Below, in pieces: positions 6,012 through 6,806 of a stretch of DNA of 6,806 bases (position 1 is its first letter; the number at the start of each line of letters is the position of its first letter). Under the pieces are notes generated by a model that was not told the DNA's origin, searched no databases, and saw only the letters and a list, made by a program, of their open reading frames with translations. Source of the stretch: Deltaproteobacteria bacterium (GTDB taxonomy: Bacteria > Desulfobacterota > Syntrophia > Syntrophales > UBA2210); the NCBI GenBank assembly GCA_019314085.1, contig JAFCZZ010000132.1:1-6806 (forward strand). Reading direction: 5' to 3'. The position numbers and the translations under genes are program-made.

Positions 6012-6806
6012 GGCATCGGGGGACGGTTGTCAGGCGCATCTGTACAATAATCCTGACGGTCGCCATATTGATGCCGACCTTTGCCTCCGCTGCAGAGGAC
6101 TGGGAGCGGACACTCGGCTCGGCCATCACCGCTGCCGATACGGATGAGTATGGTAACCTGATCGTTGTCGGCACCGAAGATGGATGGGTCTATGCATATA
6201 ATCCCGACGGCGACGTCCTCTGGAGCAGGCAGGTGGACGACCCGTACGGCCCGCGCCCGGTTGACAAGATCATAGTATCACAGGACGGGTCGCGGTATAT
6301 GTTGATGGTCGGGAGAGGGAGCGAATATCCGGGGAGATTCGAATACTGTGACGGTATAACAGGAGAGGTACTCTCCGCGACCATACCAATGGGTCGCCGC
6401 CTTCATCTACCATTCGACGAGGGGAGCGGCTCTACGGTTTACGACCAGTCACTGTATGGCAACGATGGGACAATATACGGTGCTACGTGGACGAGAGGGC
6501 GTTATGGCTATGCTCTGAGTTTCGATGGAGTGGATGATGATGTCAATGCCGGAACAGTATTAAATTTTTCAGGGAAACAGCCTTTCACAATCGTAGTTTG
6601 GATAAAACCAGAATATGGGGATGCGACCTATCCGGGTGTAGTTGTTAAGGAGGCATTTTCTCCTTCTCGTAATGGAATCGAACTTCTCATAGGAAGAAAT
6701 GGTGAATATATAGCATTTAACAGGTGGGTTGATGGCAGTGCAGCTCAAATAAAAGCATCAATAATATGGGACGAGTGGCAGTTTGTCGTAGTAACTTATG
6801 ATGGAG
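5957..6806 (+). CDS. Secreted propeller/LamG-domain protein, candidate host-recognition protein (3' end outside window)
   Basis: The frame is open to the window edge. Start choice is uncertain. ATG 5957 has GGTGAT (5948-5953) correctly placed but overlaps the previous gene by 55 bases; CTG 6008 would overlap its stop (CTGA) and give a more usual signal peptide. ATG 6071 is too late. With ATG 5957, residues 24-45 (VVRRICTIILTVAILMPTFA) form a signal sequence with cleavage near ASA/AED. Residues 50-140 look like one or two PQQ/WD-type propeller blades (GNLIVVGTEDGWVYAYNPDG). From residue 149 comes a classic LamG_3/ConA-like domain: LHLPFDEGSG, YGNDGTIYGATW, YALSFDGVDD, then FTIVVWIKP and WQFVVVTYDG. 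Such domains bind glycans. PAV1, a spindle-shaped virus of Pyrococcus, also encodes large LamG-type proteins. GC drops to about 41% after 6541. A host-derived surface adhesin is the alternative. Confidence 0.72.
   Translation, partial: MGDCCIRTGSGGHVPVSLRHRGTVVRRICTIILTVAILMPTFASAAEDWERTLGSAITAADTDEYGNLIVVGTEDGWVYAYNPDGDVLWSRQVDDPYGPRPVDKIIVSQDGSRYMLMVGRGSEYPGRFEYCDGITGEVLSATIPMGRRLHLPFDEGSGSTVYDQSLYGNDGTIYGATWTRGRYGYALSFDGVDDDVNAGTVLNFSGKQPFTIVVWIKPEYGDATYPGVVVKEAFSPSRNGIELLIGRNGEYIAFNRWVDGSAAQIKASIIWDEWQFVVVTYDG

Noticed and set aside
5953..6147. 64-codon plus-strand frame across the gap before the LamG gene
   Set aside because: It overlaps the 86-aa gene and the signal peptide of the LamG gene in another frame, and has Cys/Arg-rich composition typical of an out-of-frame reading.

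Overview
All genes in this window lie on the + strand and are packed head to tail. The features are archaeal. There are TATA-like boxes at 675-684 and about 2603-2612, strong GGAGGTGA-type ribosome binding sites, and four start codons that overlap the preceding stop by one base (TGATG or TAATG). GC is moderate, about 55% where I counted (6241-6540), and the proteins lack the acidic bias of haloarchaea. Together this suggests a methanogen-like or related euryarchaeal host, possibly Methanomicrobiales, but that is inference. I see no cellular housekeeping gene. The content looks like the virion module of an archaeal virus or provirus, most like the spindle-shaped viruses (fusellovirus, His1 and PAV1/TPV1 types).

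Layout. 1-663 is the C-terminal part of a P-loop ATPase with Walker B and a downstream Gln motif; its N-terminus and Walker A lie outside the window. A promoter and a strong ribosome binding site at 667-715 then start a block of four genes. These are a 111-aa two-helix protein that is the best major capsid protein candidate (724-1059), a 159-aa exported multi-helix membrane protein (1059-1538), a 161-aa soluble protein (1538-2023) and a 184-aa protein with one N-terminal membrane anchor (2023-2577). A 60-base gap holds a second promoter placed for a leaderless message. It starts a second block: a 26-aa hydrophobic microprotein (2638-2718) and a 928-aa multidomain protein (2718-5504). The large protein has basic coiled coils, an Ala/Gly-rich hydrophobic centre, a possible ADP-ribosyltransferase-like region and a His-rich tail. 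Three genes follow: an 82-aa basic protein (5498-5746), an 86-aa two-helix membrane protein (5751-6011), and a secreted protein with a propeller-like blade and a LamG/ConA-like domain that runs off the 3' end (about 5957-6806).

How they may work together (inference). The ATPase would act in genome or virion handling. The two-helix protein would form a lipid-associated shell, and the other membrane proteins would be minor virion or membrane-remodelling components. The 928-aa protein would be a large internal or injected virion protein. The LamG protein would be the host-recognition protein. GC falls from about 55% to about 41% inside the LamG domain, which suggests that its distal part was exchanged by recombination. 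No integrase, attachment site, tRNA, rRNA, CRISPR array or insertion sequence is visible, so the window does not show whether this is a provirus or a free virus. No gene-free stretch exceeds about 60 bases.
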